From Dubosiella muris (lineage in GTDB: Bacteria > Bacillota_I > Bacilli_A > Erysipelotrichales > Erysipelotrichaceae), in contig NZ_SRYG01000021.1 of assembly GCF_004793885.1 (NCBI RefSeq), positions 1-52,260 of the forward strand: a stretch of DNA of 52,260 bases, written 5' to 3'. The position numbers were made by a program, and so were the translations under genes. A model generated the notes under the pieces. The model searched no databases, had not been told where the DNA came from, and saw nothing but the letters and a program-made list of their open reading frames with translations. Shown here in pieces: positions 1 to 8,962 of this stretch. Numbering within the stretch: the first letter of the stretch is position 1; each line of letters starts with the position of its first letter.

Positions 1-80
1 TTTCTCCCGTTCGTCAACCCTTGTTTTGACTTTTTTAACAAGCGGTTCGTTTTCGGGAGGCGTTTCCTTAACGCTCACTT

Positions 81-109
81 ATCATACCGCACTCCCCATC
101 AACTGTCAA
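81..109 (-). promoter_or_regulatory. Strong sigma-A promoter reading out of the left edge
   Basis: Read on the minus strand, TTGACA (104-109) and TATGAT (81-86) are separated by exactly 17 bases. Transcription would leave the window to the left, so the target gene is not visible. A second TTGACG follows on the same strand at about 14-19, so tandem promoters, as in front of rRNA operons, are possible but unproven. Confidence 0.7.
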
Positions 110-210
110 CTACTTTTTATATCTTTTTTAAAGGAATTTAGATGACAGATAAAACAGGAAAAAGAGGTGATCAAGAAGGGGTTTGCCTGGATCCAATACA
201 CGATTTCTTA

Positions 211-235
211 TAAAAAAAGGACCCCACAGGATCCT
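211..235 (-). terminator. Rho-independent terminator of the C69 dipeptidase
   Basis: On the minus strand AGGATCC-TGTG-GGGTCCT forms a 7-bp stem with one T-G pair, followed by seven T. It begins just past the stop codon of the dipeptidase gene. Confidence 0.8.
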
Positions 236-245
236 CTCGCTTCCT

Positions 246-1679
246 CTACGCGTCGCTTCGGGCGTAGGCGTTTTTCATTCGGCTGCTTAATTCGAATAAA
301 ATTTGGTCAAGCGTATCGACCGTCGCGGCTTCCACCATATCGCTTATCGCCTGGTTGGCTTTTTGCCGTAACGCGGTTTTCTCTTCTTCTGGCGCCTGCT
401 CGATTTGACGGCCATACTCCTTTAACAAAGCGTGAGCCTTGGCCGCCACGCTGTTTTGGTATCGTTCAATCCAAATCAACGACTCTTTGTACGAGGCGTC
501 CGCCATCGCCGCGATCAAACGCGAACACCAGTAAAAACTATTGGTCGACACTTTCTGCGTCGTATCCGCCATATACGCCGGCGTTTGTTCCACATCCGTA
601 TAAAAAGGCACGAGCGCGTTGAACACGTTGGACGCGAACGCGATCCACTCCAGCGCGTCGCGGTTTTCAAACGTCTGAATCAGCCCCAGAACGCAGTTGC
701 GGTTGACACCAATCGAGCGGAACTCTCCCGCCATCGAACGATCGCCGTAGCTTAAATATGGATCGTAAGGCGTTCCTTGAAAATGCGCGCTCAAAATGTA
801 TTTGACATCTTCCACCGTGATTTTCTTTTCTGGGACCATGCACCAAGGCAAATCATCCGATCGCGGCGTGTAGCGCGCGTTTTCGCCATCCCAGCATCCC
901 GCTTTCGGATTGAAATAGCGCAGCATATACCACGCCCGCGGCGTGTTGTACACATGGTCGGCATCGTCATGGGAGCCAAACGCGGCCCGCGGATCAAACT
1001 TTCCGTCCATCGACAAATCCAGAAAATTGTCCTCGACAAATTGCTTTAAATCTTTGGAGCACAAATTGTTTTTCTGCTTCGAATACGCGTCCTTGAAATC
1101 AAACGCGTCAATGCCTTGCTGGTTTGGCATGACAACATAGCTGTCGTCCGGTACGCGCCGCGCCATCCAATGATGGCCTCCAATCGTTTCCAGCCACCAA
1201 ATCTCCTTACCATCGCAAAAGGCGATTCCATTCATTTCGTACGTTCCATACGTTTCCAGCAGCCAACCCAACCGCTCGACGCCTTCTCTGGCCGTGTGAA
1301 TATACGGCAGCGTGATCGACACGATGTCCTCCTCGCCAATGCCGCCTTCCACGAGCGGATCGGCGCCAAGCACCCGGGGATTGGATGTGATCGTTTCCGT
1401 CGCGCTCATGCCGACGTTGGCGGCGTTCACGCCGCAAGCCGCCCAGATTCCCTTCCCTTCGATCACGTTCGGGCACGCCGTGTAGCGCATCGGATCGTCC
1501 GGAAGCGGAATGCAAACGCCCGAAAGCACAGATTTATACTCGCGCGGCTGCGCATCCGGCTGGACCACCACAAACTTTTTTACTGTGAAGCTACCGGCAC
1601 CCGAGTCGTCGTTGCGCGCGATCATGCAAGAACCGTCGTAAGACGCGTTTTTTCCGACCAAAATTGTCGTACAAGCCAT
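246..1679 (-). CDS. C69 family dipeptidase (PepD-like)
   Basis: Predicted 477-residue Ntn-hydrolase of peptidase family C69, which removes dipeptides in the cytoplasm. The chosen start gives MACTTILVGKNASYDGS, so the conserved nucleophile is Cys3, exposed after processing as in lactobacillar PepD; the following GSCMIARNDDSG block is the other family signature. The start at 1679 has GGAGG ten bases upstream (1690-1694). The reading frame stays open 24 codons further upstream, but those residues would precede the catalytic Cys and have no ribosome binding site. No transmembrane segment or signal peptide is seen. The gene is monocistronic, between two terminators. Family assignment is firm; substrate specificity cannot be read. 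Confidence 0.9.
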   Translation of the reverse strand: MACTTILVGKNASYDGSCMIARNDDSGAGSFTVKKFVVVQPDAQPREYKSVLSGVCIPLPDDPMRYTACPNVIEGKGIWAACGVNAANVGMSATETITSNPRVLGADPLVEGGIGEEDIVSITLPYIHTAREGVERLGWLLETYGTYEMNGIAFCDGKEIWWLETIGGHHWMARRVPDDSYVVMPNQQGIDAFDFKDAYSKQKNNLCSKDLKQFVEDNFLDLSMDGKFDPRAAFGSHDDADHVYNTPRAWYMLRYFNPKAGCWDGENARYTPRSDDLPWCMVPEKKITVEDVKYILSAHFQGTPYDPYLSYGDRSMAGEFRSIGVNRNCVLGLIQTFENRDALEWIAFASNVFNALVPFYTDVEQTPAYMADTTQKVSTNSFYWCSRLIAAMADASYKESLIWIERYQNSVAAKAHALLKEYGRQIEQAPEEEKTALRQKANQAISDMVEAATVDTLDQILFELSSRMKNAYARSDA

Positions 1680-1752
1680 ATGAATACTACCTCCAAAAGA
1701 AAACTCCTTTTTTTCATCATACGCCTGAACGCTTTCAACTTCCATTTTCAAA

Positions 1753-1776
1753 CAAAAAAAAGATGGACTTCCATCT
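1753..1776 (-). terminator. Terminator of the small membrane protein gene
   Basis: Minus-strand AGATGG-AAGT-CCATCT stem (1761-1776) followed by a T run (1754-1760). It overlaps the stop codon of the upstream small gene. Confidence 0.8.
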
Positions 1777-2104
1777 AGACCGTCGCCCCGCTTTTCGTCG
1801 TTTCGTCTTTGGATCCATCGTTTTCTTTTTTTGATTCACTTTCTTCTTTTGTGCTGCTTTCCGTTTTGTTTTCGCTCTCTTCTTTTTTGGAACCGTCGTC
1901 TTCCTTTTTCCATTCCACGTCCCTGTCGAAGTCGCGTCGGTGTTCCCGTTCCGGCCTTCTTCTCTCCTCATGCATCGCGTAGCCGCTTTCTTTATGGTCT
2001 TCCAGTTTTTCAACACCGGCGCCGCACAACCCGCCCGCAAGAAATGTCAGCGCAAATCCTCCTGTCAAAACGAGTTTCTTATGTTTCAAATAAAAATCTT
2101 TCAT
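1775..2104 (-). CDS. Small membrane-anchored protein with charged tail (unknown)
   Basis: A 109-residue protein that I do not recognise. Residues 10-30 (LVLTGGFALTFLAGGLCGAG) form one hydrophobic segment after a Lys-rich start, so it is probably anchored with the tail outside. The rest is very hydrophilic: an Arg/Glu/His stretch, then a low-complexity Lys/Glu/Ser region with repeated KEES and KEN units. GAGAACAAAA precedes the ATG as a weak ribosome binding site, and a good terminator follows. The tail may be disordered wall-spanning sequence; no function is assigned. Confidence 0.65.
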   Translation of the reverse strand: MKDFYLKHKKLVLTGGFALTFLAGGLCGAGVEKLEDHKESGYAMHEERRRPEREHRRDFDRDVEWKKEDDGSKKEESENKTESSTKEESESKKENDGSKDETTKSGATV

Positions 2105-2175
2105 TTTTGTTCTCCTTTTCCATGGCTCTACGATACATTTATTTCCTTAAGCTTTTCTTAAATATCAGGAAACCA

Positions 2176-2198
2176 TAAAAAAAGCAGTCCTCGACTGC
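2176..2198 (-). terminator. Terminator of the ispF-ychF-protease operon
   Basis: Minus-strand GCAGTC-GAG-GACTGC (2184-2198) followed by seven T (2177-2183), directly after the M50 protease gene. Confidence 0.85.
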
Positions 2199-2199
2199 C

Positions 2200-2853
2200 T
2201 TATAATCCAAATAAATGAATCGCCACGGTCGAAAACCACTCGATGATCGTTGAACGCAGCATTCCCATCGGTCCGCTGATCAGTCCGCTAAACAGCAACG
2301 CGAAAAACAGGATGTTCACCCACCACGCGCCATTGTTGATTTTATAATACAGCTCGTCCGGCAAAAAGCTCCATAAGATCTTCGCGCCATCCAAAGGCGG
2401 AATCGGGATCAAGTTGAAAATCCCGAATCCAATCGACATCGACGCCGTGACCGCCAGCGTCTGCGCGATCCATTGCCCAACCGTTCCAAAAAAAAACGCG
2501 GGTGCGGCCTTGATCATGAAATAATACAAAAGCACGCAAACGAAGCTCAAAATGAAATTTGCCAGCGGTCCCGCGAAGCTCGTCCAAATCACGCCGCTCT
2601 TCGGATCCTTGTAGTAACGGGAGTCGATCGGAACCGGTTTGGCCCACCCGAAGCCGAACATCAGCAAGCAAAACAAGCCAAGCCAGTCAATGTGCCGGAA
2701 CGGGTTGAGCGAAAGCCGCCCCGCGTATTTCGCGCTCGGATCGCCCAGCCAATAAGAAACAAGACCGTGGGCCACTTCATGCACGCTCATACTTAAAATT
2801 ACGGCAATCACCATGATCACGATCGACGAGATCGACATATTCAACAAACGCAT
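2200..2853 (-). CDS. Site-2 protease family (M50) integral membrane metalloprotease
   Basis: A 217-residue polytopic membrane protein of the short M50/site-2 protease group. The zinc motif HEVAH lies at residues 25-29 inside the first membrane segment, and the second conserved motif is seen as NLIPIPPLDG near residue 165, where the Asp is the third metal ligand. About five hydrophobic segments are visible, with no PDZ domain, so it is the compact type rather than RseP. Its ATG overlaps the ychF stop codon as TAATG and has no ribosome binding site of its own, implying translational coupling. The substrate is unknown. Confidence 0.88.
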   Translation of the reverse strand: MRLLNMSISSIVIMVIAVILSMSVHEVAHGLVSYWLGDPSAKYAGRLSLNPFRHIDWLGLFCLLMFGFGWAKPVPIDSRYYKDPKSGVIWTSFAGPLANFILSFVCVLLYYFMIKAAPAFFFGTVGQWIAQTLAVTASMSIGFGIFNLIPIPPLDGAKILWSFLPDELYYKINNGAWWVNILFFALLFSGLISGPMGMLRSTIIEWFSTVAIHLFGL

Positions 2854-3956
2854 TAGACGTTAAACCGGAAATGCATCACGTCACCGTCCTGCACGACGTA
2901 GTCCTTTCCTTCCAGGCGCAGTTTGCCGGCCTCCTTGATCGCGTGCTCGCTTTCCAGCGCGTCCATATCCTCGAACGCGTACACTTCGGCCCGGATAAAT
3001 CCGCGCTTAAAGTCGGTATGGATGACACCCGCGCAATCCGGCGCCTTCATACCGGCCTTAAACGTCCACGCCCGGCATTCGTCCTCGCCGGCCGTCAGGA
3101 ACGTGCAAAGACCAAGCACGCGATACGCTTTTTGAATCAGCCGATCCAAACCAGATTGCGGCAAACCAAGTTCTTCCAGGAAAACCGCCTTTTCCTCGGC
3201 ATCCAAAGACGAAAGCTCTTCCTCCATTTTCGCGCACAACGCCACCACTTCGCTATGGTCTTTGGCCGCGAACGCTGTCACCTTTTGATAATACGGATTC
3301 GATTCGGGATCCATCACGCCTTCCTCGTCCATATTGGCGACATAAATGACCGGCTTGGACGACAGAAGGTTGTAGTTTTTGACCAGCAGCGCCTCTTCTT
3401 CGCTAAGCTGCAGCGAACGGGCAGGTTCGCCCGCTTCCAAATGCGGCTTAAGTTTGGAAAGCAGCGCCATTTCCGCTTTCGCCTCTTTGTCAGCGGTCGA
3501 TTTCGACTTGCGCTCCACTTTTGAAATCCGGTTTTCAACCGTCTGCAAGTCAGCCAAAATAAGCTCAAGGTTGATGATCTCGATGTCGCGAACCGGGTCG
3601 ATCGTGTTTTCCACATGGGTAATGTTTGGATCGTCGAAGCAGCGAACGACGTGACAAATGGCGTCTGTCAGTCGAATGTTGCTCAAAAACTGATTTCCAA
3701 GCCCCTCTCCTTTGGACGCCCCTTTGACAAGGCCGGCGATATCGGTAAACTCGAAAGTCGTGTAAATCGTCTTTTTCGGGTGAAAAAGCTCCACGAGCCG
3801 GTCGATTCGATGATCCGGCACTTCCACGACGCCGACATTGGGCTGGATCGTCGCAAACGGATAGTTCGCCGCTTCGACTTGTGATTTTGTGATCGCGTTG
3901 AACAACGTCGATTTTCCGACGTTTGGCAACCCGACAATTCCTGCTGTTAATGGCAT
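2853..3956 (-). CDS. ychF: Ribosome-associated GTPase/ATPase YchF
   Basis: A 367-residue Obg-family P-loop protein, universal in bacteria, that binds ribosomes and prefers ATP in characterised members. G1 is GLPNVGKST (residues 8-16) and G3 is [17 protein letters not shown]. The G4 position reads NMDEEG rather than NKxD, fitting the relaxed nucleotide specificity of the family. A C-terminal TGS domain ends in the typical HFRFNV. Length matches the family. It follows a DUF951 gene by 15 bases and overlaps the next gene by one base. Confidence 0.97.
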   Translation of the reverse strand: MPLTAGIVGLPNVGKSTLFNAITKSQVEAANYPFATIQPNVGVVEVPDHRIDRLVELFHPKKTIYTTFEFTDIAGLVKGASKGEGLGNQFLSNIRLTDAICHVVRCFDDPNITHVENTIDPVRDIEIINLELILADLQTVENRISKVERKSKSTADKEAKAEMALLSKLKPHLEAGEPARSLQLSEEEALLVKNYNLLSSKPVIYVANMDEEGVMDPESNPYYQKVTAFAAKDHSEVVALCAKMEEELSSLDAEEKAVFLEELGLPQSGLDRLIQKAYRVLGLCTFLTAGEDECRAWTFKAGMKAPDCAGVIHTDFKRGFIRAEVYAFEDMDALESEHAIKEAGKLRLEGKDYVVQDGDVMHFRFNV

Positions 3957-3971
3957 GTCAATTCCTTCCTT

Positions 3972-4172
3972 TTATTCCGCCGCTTTTTCCACGACTTTTT
4001 TTAATTTTTTCTCAAATTTCTGGCGTGGCATCAAAACGCTCGTTCCGCATCCCAGGCACTTGATGCGAATGTCCGCGCCCATCCGGATGATCTTCCACTG
4101 TTTGGAAAGATGACACGGATGCTCCTTTTTCATCTCCACGATGTCATTTAGACCGTACTCGATCTCCGTCAT
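3972..4172 (-). CDS. DUF951 domain protein
   Basis: A 66-residue protein with the DUF951 pattern: [14 protein letters not shown] near the start, then WKIIRMGADIRIKCLGCG. The Cys and His residues (HPC, CLGC) suggest a small metal-binding fold. DUF951 genes commonly sit directly upstream of ychF in Bacillota, as here. I chose the second ATG (4172), preceded by AAAAGGAAA; the ATG at 4193 would add MKGGKRK without a ribosome binding site. The start lies inside the 3' end of folD in another frame. The molecular role is unknown. Confidence 0.85.
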   Translation of the reverse strand: MTEIEYGLNDIVEMKKEHPCHLSKQWKIIRMGADIRIKCLGCGTSVLMPRQKFEKKLKKVVEKAAE

Positions 4173-5022
4173 TTTCCTTTTCCCGCCTTTCATACGCTTC
4201 CAGCGTATTCGATAATAACATACATACGGTCATGGGACCAACCCCTTTTGGCACCGGCGAGATGTAGGACGCCTTGTCCTTGACGCTCTCGAAATCGACA
4301 TCGCCAACGAGCTTTCCATCCACCCGGTTGATTCCAACGTCAATAACGACCGCGCCTTTTTTGATCCAACCCTTCGTGATGAAGTTCGGCACGCCGATCG
4401 CGACCACGACGATATCCGCCTCGTGACAAATCTTTTCCGGATCCACGGTTTGCGAATGCACCACGGTCACCGTGGCGTTTTTCGCCTGAAGAAGCAAAGC
4501 CAGCGGTTTGCCGACCAAAATCGAACGCCCCACCACAACGGCTCTCTTCTTGCTTAAATCCGTCAATCCAATCGAAGCGAGCATCGCCATGACGCCCTTC
4601 GGCGTGCAAGGCACAAGACCTTTTTGCCCGAGCAGCAGCTTGCCCGCGTTCACCGGCGTCAAACCGTCGACATCCTTGTTCGGGTCAATCGCGGCGATGA
4701 CCTTGTTTTGATCAATGTGCGCGGGCAGTGGAAGCTGCACGAGAATGCCATCGACATCGGCGTCCTCGTTGCATGTTTTTACGGCGCGCAGCACGTCCTC
4801 GGTCGTCGCCGTCCGATCCATCTCGATCATCGCCGCTTCCATTCCCACGCTTTTGCACGCTTTTTCCTTGGAACGCACATAGGTGGCGCTGGCTGGATCG
4901 TCGCCGACCAAAATGACAGCCAGCATCGGGATCCGTTTTCCATCCTCCCGCAGCTGGTCGATTTTTCCTCTTATTTCCTGCTTGATTGTATCTGCTAACT
5001 GATTTCCATACAATACTGTCAT
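4144..5022 (-). CDS. folD: Bifunctional methylene-THF dehydrogenase/cyclohydrolase FolD
   Basis: A 292-residue FolD, interconverting 5,10-methylene-, methenyl- and 10-formyl-tetrahydrofolate in the cytoplasm with NADP. Visible signatures are the [14 protein letters not shown] block with catalytic Tyr and Lys, [15 protein letters not shown], and the nucleotide-binding [16 protein letters not shown]. It feeds one-carbon units to purine and fMet synthesis, and glyA is encoded at 12.8 kb. The ATG overlaps the dtd stop as ATGA, with AAGGAG upstream. Its last bases overlap the DUF951 start. Confidence 0.97.
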   Translation of the reverse strand: MTVLYGNQLADTIKQEIRGKIDQLREDGKRIPMLAVILVGDDPASATYVRSKEKACKSVGMEAAMIEMDRTATTEDVLRAVKTCNEDADVDGILVQLPLPAHIDQNKVIAAIDPNKDVDGLTPVNAGKLLLGQKGLVPCTPKGVMAMLASIGLTDLSKKRAVVVGRSILVGKPLALLLQAKNATVTVVHSQTVDPEKICHEADIVVVAIGVPNFITKGWIKKGAVVIDVGINRVDGKLVGDVDFESVKDKASYISPVPKGVGPMTVCMLLSNTLEAYERREKENDGDRVRSK

Positions 5023-5468
5023 GCAAACATCTCCTTACTATCCAAAACGATCGTGACAGGCCCATCGTTGATGAGCGCAATTTTCATATCGGCTCCAAAA
5101 ACGCCGGTTTGCACGGGCACATAACGGCCAAGCGCGGCGTTGAAGTCGTCGTAAAGCGGTTGCGAAACGGCTGGCTTTGCCGCCTCGATAAAGCTGGGAC
5201 GGTTTCCTTTTCTGGCGTTGGCGTACAACGTGAACTGGGAAATCGAGAGAATCTCGCCTTCCACATCCAGCAAGGAGCGATTCATCTTTCCGTCTTCATC
5301 CTCGAACACGCGCAGCTTGACGATTTTTTCCGCCATCCGCCGCACGGTTTCCCGGGTGTCGGTGTCGCAAAAACCGACCAAAATCATATATCCGGTTCCG
5401 ATGCGTCCTGTCGTTTCGCCATCAATCGTACACGAGGCTTCCTTCACCCGCTGAAGCACAACTTTCAT
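5019..5468 (-). CDS. dtd: D-aminoacyl-tRNA deacylase
   Basis: A 149-residue Dtd, which hydrolyses D-amino acids and Gly mischarged onto tRNA. It starts [13 protein letters not shown] as the family does, and contains the [19 protein letters not shown] motif and the [12 protein letters not shown]-terminus with the cross-subunit GP motif region. The start at 5468 has GGAGG nine bases upstream; a 37-codon upstream extension of the frame is only read-through of the ispF 3' end. It overlaps both neighbours by four bases (ATGA). Confidence 0.96.
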   Translation of the reverse strand: MKVVLQRVKEASCTIDGETTGRIGTGYMILVGFCDTDTRETVRRMAEKIVKLRVFEDEDGKMNRSLLDVEGEILSISQFTLYANARKGNRPSFIEAAKPAVSQPLYDDFNAALGRYVPVQTGVFGADMKIALINDGPVTIVLDSKEMFA

Positions 5469-5944
5469 CGCCGTTCCTCCAGCAAGCAGACGCAAAGCGC
5501 CGTCATGCCTTCCTCGCGGCCAACGAATCCGAGCTTTTCGCCCCGAGTCGCTTTCACGGAAATTTTTTGGATCTCGCAATGCAGGGCGTTGGCGAGGTTT
5601 TCTCGCATCGTTGCGATGTGCGGCGCCATCTTGGGCCGTTCCGCCATAATCGTCGCGTCCACATTGCCGATTTCGTATCCGTTTTCTCTCATTAAAGTAT
5701 ACACGTGTTCCAGCAGTTTCAAGCTGGATATGCCACGGTATTTCGGATCGGTGTCCGGAAAATGCGCTCCCAAATCCCCAAGGGCGAGCGCGCCGAGCAC
5801 GCTTTCCGCCACCGCGTGGACGAGAACATCCGCGTCCGAATGCCCGTCCAGTCCTTTTTCATGGTCGATTTTCACCCCGCCTAAAATCAAGTCCCGGCCT
5901 TCTTTCAGCGGGTGAATGTCGATCGCTTGTCCAATTCGCAACAT
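5465..5944 (-). CDS. ispF: 2-C-methyl-D-erythritol 2,4-cyclodiphosphate synthase
   Basis: A 159-residue IspF of the MEP isoprenoid pathway, converting CDP-methylerythritol 2-phosphate to the cyclic diphosphate plus CMP. The metal-binding DIHPL motif (near residue 9), the [12 protein letters not shown] helix and the [10 protein letters not shown] loop are intact; [15 protein letters not shown] closes the CMP pocket. I take the ATG at 5944, with AAGGAGGAG at the right distance; a GTG two codons upstream abuts that site. The MEP pathway for isoprenoids is thus implied. It is first gene of an overlapping operon. Confidence 0.96.
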   Translation of the reverse strand: MLRIGQAIDIHPLKEGRDLILGGVKIDHEKGLDGHSDADVLVHAVAESVLGALALGDLGAHFPDTDPKYRGISSLKLLEHVYTLMRENGYEIGNVDATIMAERPKMAPHIATMRENLANALHCEIQKISVKATRGEKLGFVGREEGMTALCVCLLEERR

Positions 5945-5956
5945 TGCCACTCCTCC

Positions 5957-5990
5957 TTAAAAAAAGAAGCCCGACGATACCGTCAGGCTT
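5957..5990 (-). terminator. Terminator of the NlpC/P60-like gene, abutting ispF
   Basis: Minus-strand AGCCTGACG-GTAT-CGTCGGGCT (one T-G pair) followed by CTTCTTTTTTT. The T run merges almost directly into the ispF ribosome binding site, leaving no room for a promoter between terminator and ispF. Confidence 0.9.
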
Positions 5991-5998
5991 TTATGGTT

Positions 5999-7201
5999 TT
6001 ATCTTTGCACTTGAATGTACTGAGGCGCTCCAACACCGCCATCGTATACGGAAGCGATGACAGTCTGCCCGTTGTAATTGCCATGAACCGCCTGTCCATC
6101 TCCGATATAGATCGCGATATGGTCGACACCACGGCCGCCATTATCGTAATAAATCAAGTTTCCGGCCGTTGGCGTATCCGTGTAATATCCATACTGACCC
6201 GCGTATTGATCCGGCCATAACTGGTACGCGTCGCTCACGCCCGACATCGCAAGAGCCTGCTGAACGACCTGCGTGCACTGCAAGCCATCCGTCACGCCAA
6301 CAAGCGTCTGCGCGTTGGCAGCGATCGAAGCGTTCAAATCCGCGTAGCTGTCCGTTGGCGTTTCCACTGGCGCTTCCGGCGCCGGTGCCTCGTACACTGG
6401 CTCGTCCACGACTGGTTCCTCGTAAACCGGTTCGTCGACAACCGGCTCTTCGACCACTGGTTCGTCTACAACTGGTTCTTCATAAACCGGCTCGTCTACG
6501 ACCGGCGTTTCATCAACCACTGGTGCGTCTACGACTGGTGTTTCGTCAACCACCGGGGCTTCCGGTGCTGGTTCTTCCACGACATTTTGATCCGCTGGAA
6601 TTTCTTCAACCGGCGCTTGCTCGACAACGGTATTGTCAACAACCGGGGTTTCAACATTCACGTTTTCCACAGGCACTTCCGGTGTCGTTTCATCCACAAC
6701 CGGTGTCGTGATCGTTTCTTCGACAACCGGCGTTTCCTCAACGACCGGTGCGGCTTCTTCCGCGGCGGCTTCCTGCGCTGGGGTTTGTTCTACAGGAGCC
6801 GGTGCCGTTTCAACCGGCGCGGCAACTGCCACCTCCACTGGAGCGGCTTCGACAGGTGCCGGCGTTTCCTCGGCCTGTTTGTTGATTTCCTCTTCAACAG
6901 CAGCCTTGCTGACTTCTGTTACTGTTTCCTTCACATTTCCCATAATGTTGGAAGAAACACTAGCAGCGGTTGCTTTCTCTGTAGCATCCGCATCGACTGT
7001 TCCATCTTCTTCGGAAAAATAGTAGCTCTTTCCTTCGATTTCCTGCCATCCTTTTGCTACTGTTGAATCGTTGTTCACATATTTATCGCCATGCCAGCCT
7101 GGCTGCGTTTCCATCGCGTACACTGTCGCAACGACCGGAAAACACGAAGCGACGCAAAGCACGGCGGCAACTTTTTTACCATTGTTTTCAACAAAGTTCA
7201 T
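5999..7201 (-). CDS. Secreted NlpC/P60-type cell-wall protein with Pro/Val/Glu repeat
   Basis: A 400-residue exported protein. Residues 1-29 resemble a signal peptide ending VYA. Residues about 48-71 (KGWQEIEGKSYYFSEEDGT) look like one choline/cell-wall-binding repeat. Residues about 110-290 are low-complexity PVVDEPVYEEP-type repeats, probably a wall-spanning stalk. The C-terminal 110 residues carry an NlpC/P60-like cysteine peptidase arrangement: LQCTQVVQQAL (Cys309), VDHIAIYIGDG (His361) and AVHGNYNG. Such domains cleave peptidoglycan stem peptides. It has its own promoter and terminator. The hydrolase call is by motif; it is diverged and could be a binding protein. Confidence 0.82.
   Translation of the reverse strand: MNFVENNGKKVAAVLCVASCFPVVATVYAMETQPGWHGDKYVNNDSTVAKGWQEIEGKSYYFSEEDGTVDADATEKATAASVSSNIMGNVKETVTEVSKAAVEEEINKQAEETPAPVEAAPVEVAVAAPVETAPAPVEQTPAQEAAAEEAAPVVEETPVVEETITTPVVDETTPEVPVENVNVETPVVDNTVVEQAPVEEIPADQNVVEEPAPEAPVVDETPVVDAPVVDETPVVDEPVYEEPVVDEPVVEEPVVDEPVYEEPVVDEPVYEAPAPEAPVETPTDSYADLNASIAANAQTLVGVTDGLQCTQVVQQALAMSGVSDAYQLWPDQYAGQYGYYTDTPTAGNLIYYDNGGRGVDHIAIYIGDGQAVHGNYNGQTVIASVYDGGVGAPQYIQVQR
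6381..6570 (-). repeat. In-frame tandem repeat coding VVDEPVYEEP units
   Basis: Imperfect 15-30 base direct repeats encode alternations of EPVVDEPVYE, EPVVEEPVVD and TPVVDAPVVD inside the NlpC/P60-like gene. Codon choice varies between copies, so the repeat is old rather than freshly expanded. Confidence 0.75.
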
Positions 7202-7267
7202 TTCGGTTCTGACCTCCCCTACATACTACATACAATTCACTAATCAACCTAATCTTAATTCATACTT

Positions 7268-7296
7268 AGAATACCACGTTTGATAGGTAGAATCAA
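7268..7296 (-). promoter_or_regulatory. Promoter of the NlpC/P60-like gene
   Basis: Minus-strand TTGATT (7291-7296) and TATTCT (7268-7273) are 17 bases apart, about 66 bases upstream of the start codon at 7201. Confidence 0.65.
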
Positions 7297-7384
7297 ATTT
7301 TTTTCGGACGACGCCGTCCCCGATTCGCAAAACTCCATGGTGCCTATTATACACATTTCAGTCACGATAGTAAACCGATACGCT

Positions 7385-8137
7385 CTATGAATCCGCTTCC
7401 AAAATCCGGTGGATCCACTCGGCCACGCTACCCACCACCGCGCCGGCTTGCGCCTGGACTTCTTGCGGCGAACGATGAAACGTCGCCCCGTTTTCGTTGT
7501 AGACGATCATAGGCAAGTCGTTAAACGAGTCGCCAATCGTGTACACATCGGCAGCAGACACGCCCAAATGGCGGACAAGCACATCCAGACCGGTCGCCTT
7601 GGAACAGCCTTTCGGAATGCAGTCCAAAATCGTGTTGTTGATATAAACCGAAAGCCCTGTCTTTTCTTCCACCTCTTGTTTGTGGGCCCGCGCGCTTTGC
7701 TCGGTGTCGAAAAAAAACGAAAAGCTGTTGATCCACTCCCCGTCCAGCGCGCGGACGTCCTCGATATGGGTAATCATCGAATCCTTGTCCCCGGGCCGCT
7801 TTGGCAGCGTCGTGAAGTAGTTGTCTTTGGAGTGGATGAAGAAATGCTCGTCTTTGTATTCCCGGACAAGGTCTTTGACAAGACCGGTGTCGATTCGGTT
7901 TTGGAGCAAGTAATGCATTTCTTTGTCCAAAACGACCGATCCCGTGTTGACAATGTAAAAATCGGGTCGGAAGTCCCACTGGTCAAAAAACGGCGTGATG
8001 CCGTTAAGCGGACGACCCGTACAAAAGCCAAATAAGTTTCCCGCCTTTTGAAAGGCTTTGACCGCCTCCAAATCCGCCGGATCAAACGCGGAATCCACAT
8101 AAAACGTTCCATCAAAATCACTCGCCAGTATTTTCAT
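7385..8137 (-). CDS. Cof-type HAD-IIB phosphatase
   Basis: A 250-residue HAD hydrolase, subfamily IIB, probably a cytosolic sugar-phosphate or nucleotide phosphatase. Motif I is DFDGT (residues 7-11, first Asp the nucleophile); motif II is the CTGR segment; Lys of motif III is in the KGCSKATGL block; motif IV is GDSFNDLPM. It starts 20 bases inside the preceding paralogous gene, with GGAGGAAGACA upstream. The two copies share layout but differ clearly in sequence, so they are an old duplication. The substrate is unknown. Confidence 0.9.
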   Translation of the reverse strand: MKILASDFDGTFYVDSAFDPADLEAVKAFQKAGNLFGFCTGRPLNGITPFFDQWDFRPDFYIVNTGSVVLDKEMHYLLQNRIDTGLVKDLVREYKDEHFFIHSKDNYFTTLPKRPGDKDSMITHIEDVRALDGEWINSFSFFFDTEQSARAHKQEVEEKTGLSVYINNTILDCIPKGCSKATGLDVLVRHLGVSAADVYTIGDSFNDLPMIVYNENGATFHRSPQEVQAQAGAVVGSVAEWIHRILEADS

Positions 8138-8888
8138 TGTCTTCCTCCATCAAGTATGCAATGCATTGCGCCAGCGATGAAACGACATGTTTCGCCTTTT
8201 TTTGGATCCCGGCCGGCGCGAAATCAAACGTGTAGCTGTCCGGCACGCCTTCGATCATCGGCAAGTCGTTGTAGTTGTCGCCAATGCAGGCGACCTGCCC
8301 GGCTTCCAGCCCGTAAAACGAGGCCGCGAAGTCGATTCCTCGCTTCTTCGAATATCCTTTCGGAACAAAATCAACCGATGGACCGTTTTGATAAAACGCC
8401 ACTTCGTTTCTCAACGCCTCTAGCCGCGGCAGGACCGCCTCGATTTCTTCCAGCGTTTCGTACTCGATGGACACGTGGACGATGTCCTGGTCTTGCACCA
8501 AGTCGGGCGAAGCCAAATCGTCTGCCAGTTCGCACCAGCCCGTCAAAAACCCGATGTCCGCCAGCGAACCGTACATGCCCGTCTTTGTCGAAACAAACAA
8601 GTTGTGTCCGTCCATCAACGAATAGATCTTTTCAAATGTCGGGTAGGGAATGGTTTTCTCGTACACGATCTTCCCCTTGTCGGCGAAGGCCGCGCCGGAG
8701 GCCCCAATCACAAAATCGAACCGGATGTCTTTTGTTTCCAGTTCCAGCAGGTTTTTCATCGGACGTCCCGAGCACAACCCGAACTTGTTTCCCGCCGCCT
8801 GAAACCGGCGGATCGCTTCCAGATCTTCGGCATGGTAGCCGTCTTTAAAGTGCAATGTGCCATCGTAGTCGCTTGCCAGCATTTTCAT
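8118..8888 (-). CDS. Cof-type HAD-IIB phosphatase (paralogue)
   Basis: A 256-residue HAD-IIB hydrolase. Motif I is DYDGT, motif II is CSGRPMKN, the motif III Lys lies in PKGYSKKRGIDF, and motif IV is GDNYNDLPM. GGAGG lies seven bases before the ATG at 8888. Its 3' end overlaps the second HAD gene by 20 bases, so the pair is cotranscribed. As with most Cof proteins, the natural phosphorylated substrate cannot be predicted. Confidence 0.9.
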   Translation of the reverse strand: MKMLASDYDGTLHFKDGYHAEDLEAIRRFQAAGNKFGLCSGRPMKNLLELETKDIRFDFVIGASGAAFADKGKIVYEKTIPYPTFEKIYSLMDGHNLFVSTKTGMYGSLADIGFLTGWCELADDLASPDLVQDQDIVHVSIEYETLEEIEAVLPRLEALRNEVAFYQNGPSVDFVPKGYSKKRGIDFAASFYGLEAGQVACIGDNYNDLPMIEGVPDSYTFDFAPAGIQKKAKHVVSSLAQCIAYLMEEDNENTGE

Positions 8889-8962
8889 ACTCTTTCCTCC
8901 ATCTTAACGAACTTTCTCTTTTTTTTCTTGCATTTTCCAATCAAAAAATAACACGATTTCGA

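Noticed and set aside
142-213. 23-codon plus-strand frame after AAAGGA near the left edge
   Set aside because: The spacing is right for translation, but no promoter is visible, it overlaps the dipeptidase terminator on the other strand, and such a short frame is expected by chance.
1680-1751. 24-codon N-terminal extension of the C69 dipeptidase
   Set aside because: The catalytic Cys must lie near the N-terminus, and GGAGG stands at the right distance from the internal ATG at 1679.
7303-7320. GGACG/CGTCC hairpin between the HAD and NlpC genes
   Set aside because: On the minus strand it is followed by A, not T, and on the plus strand no gene ends there, so a terminator call is not supported.
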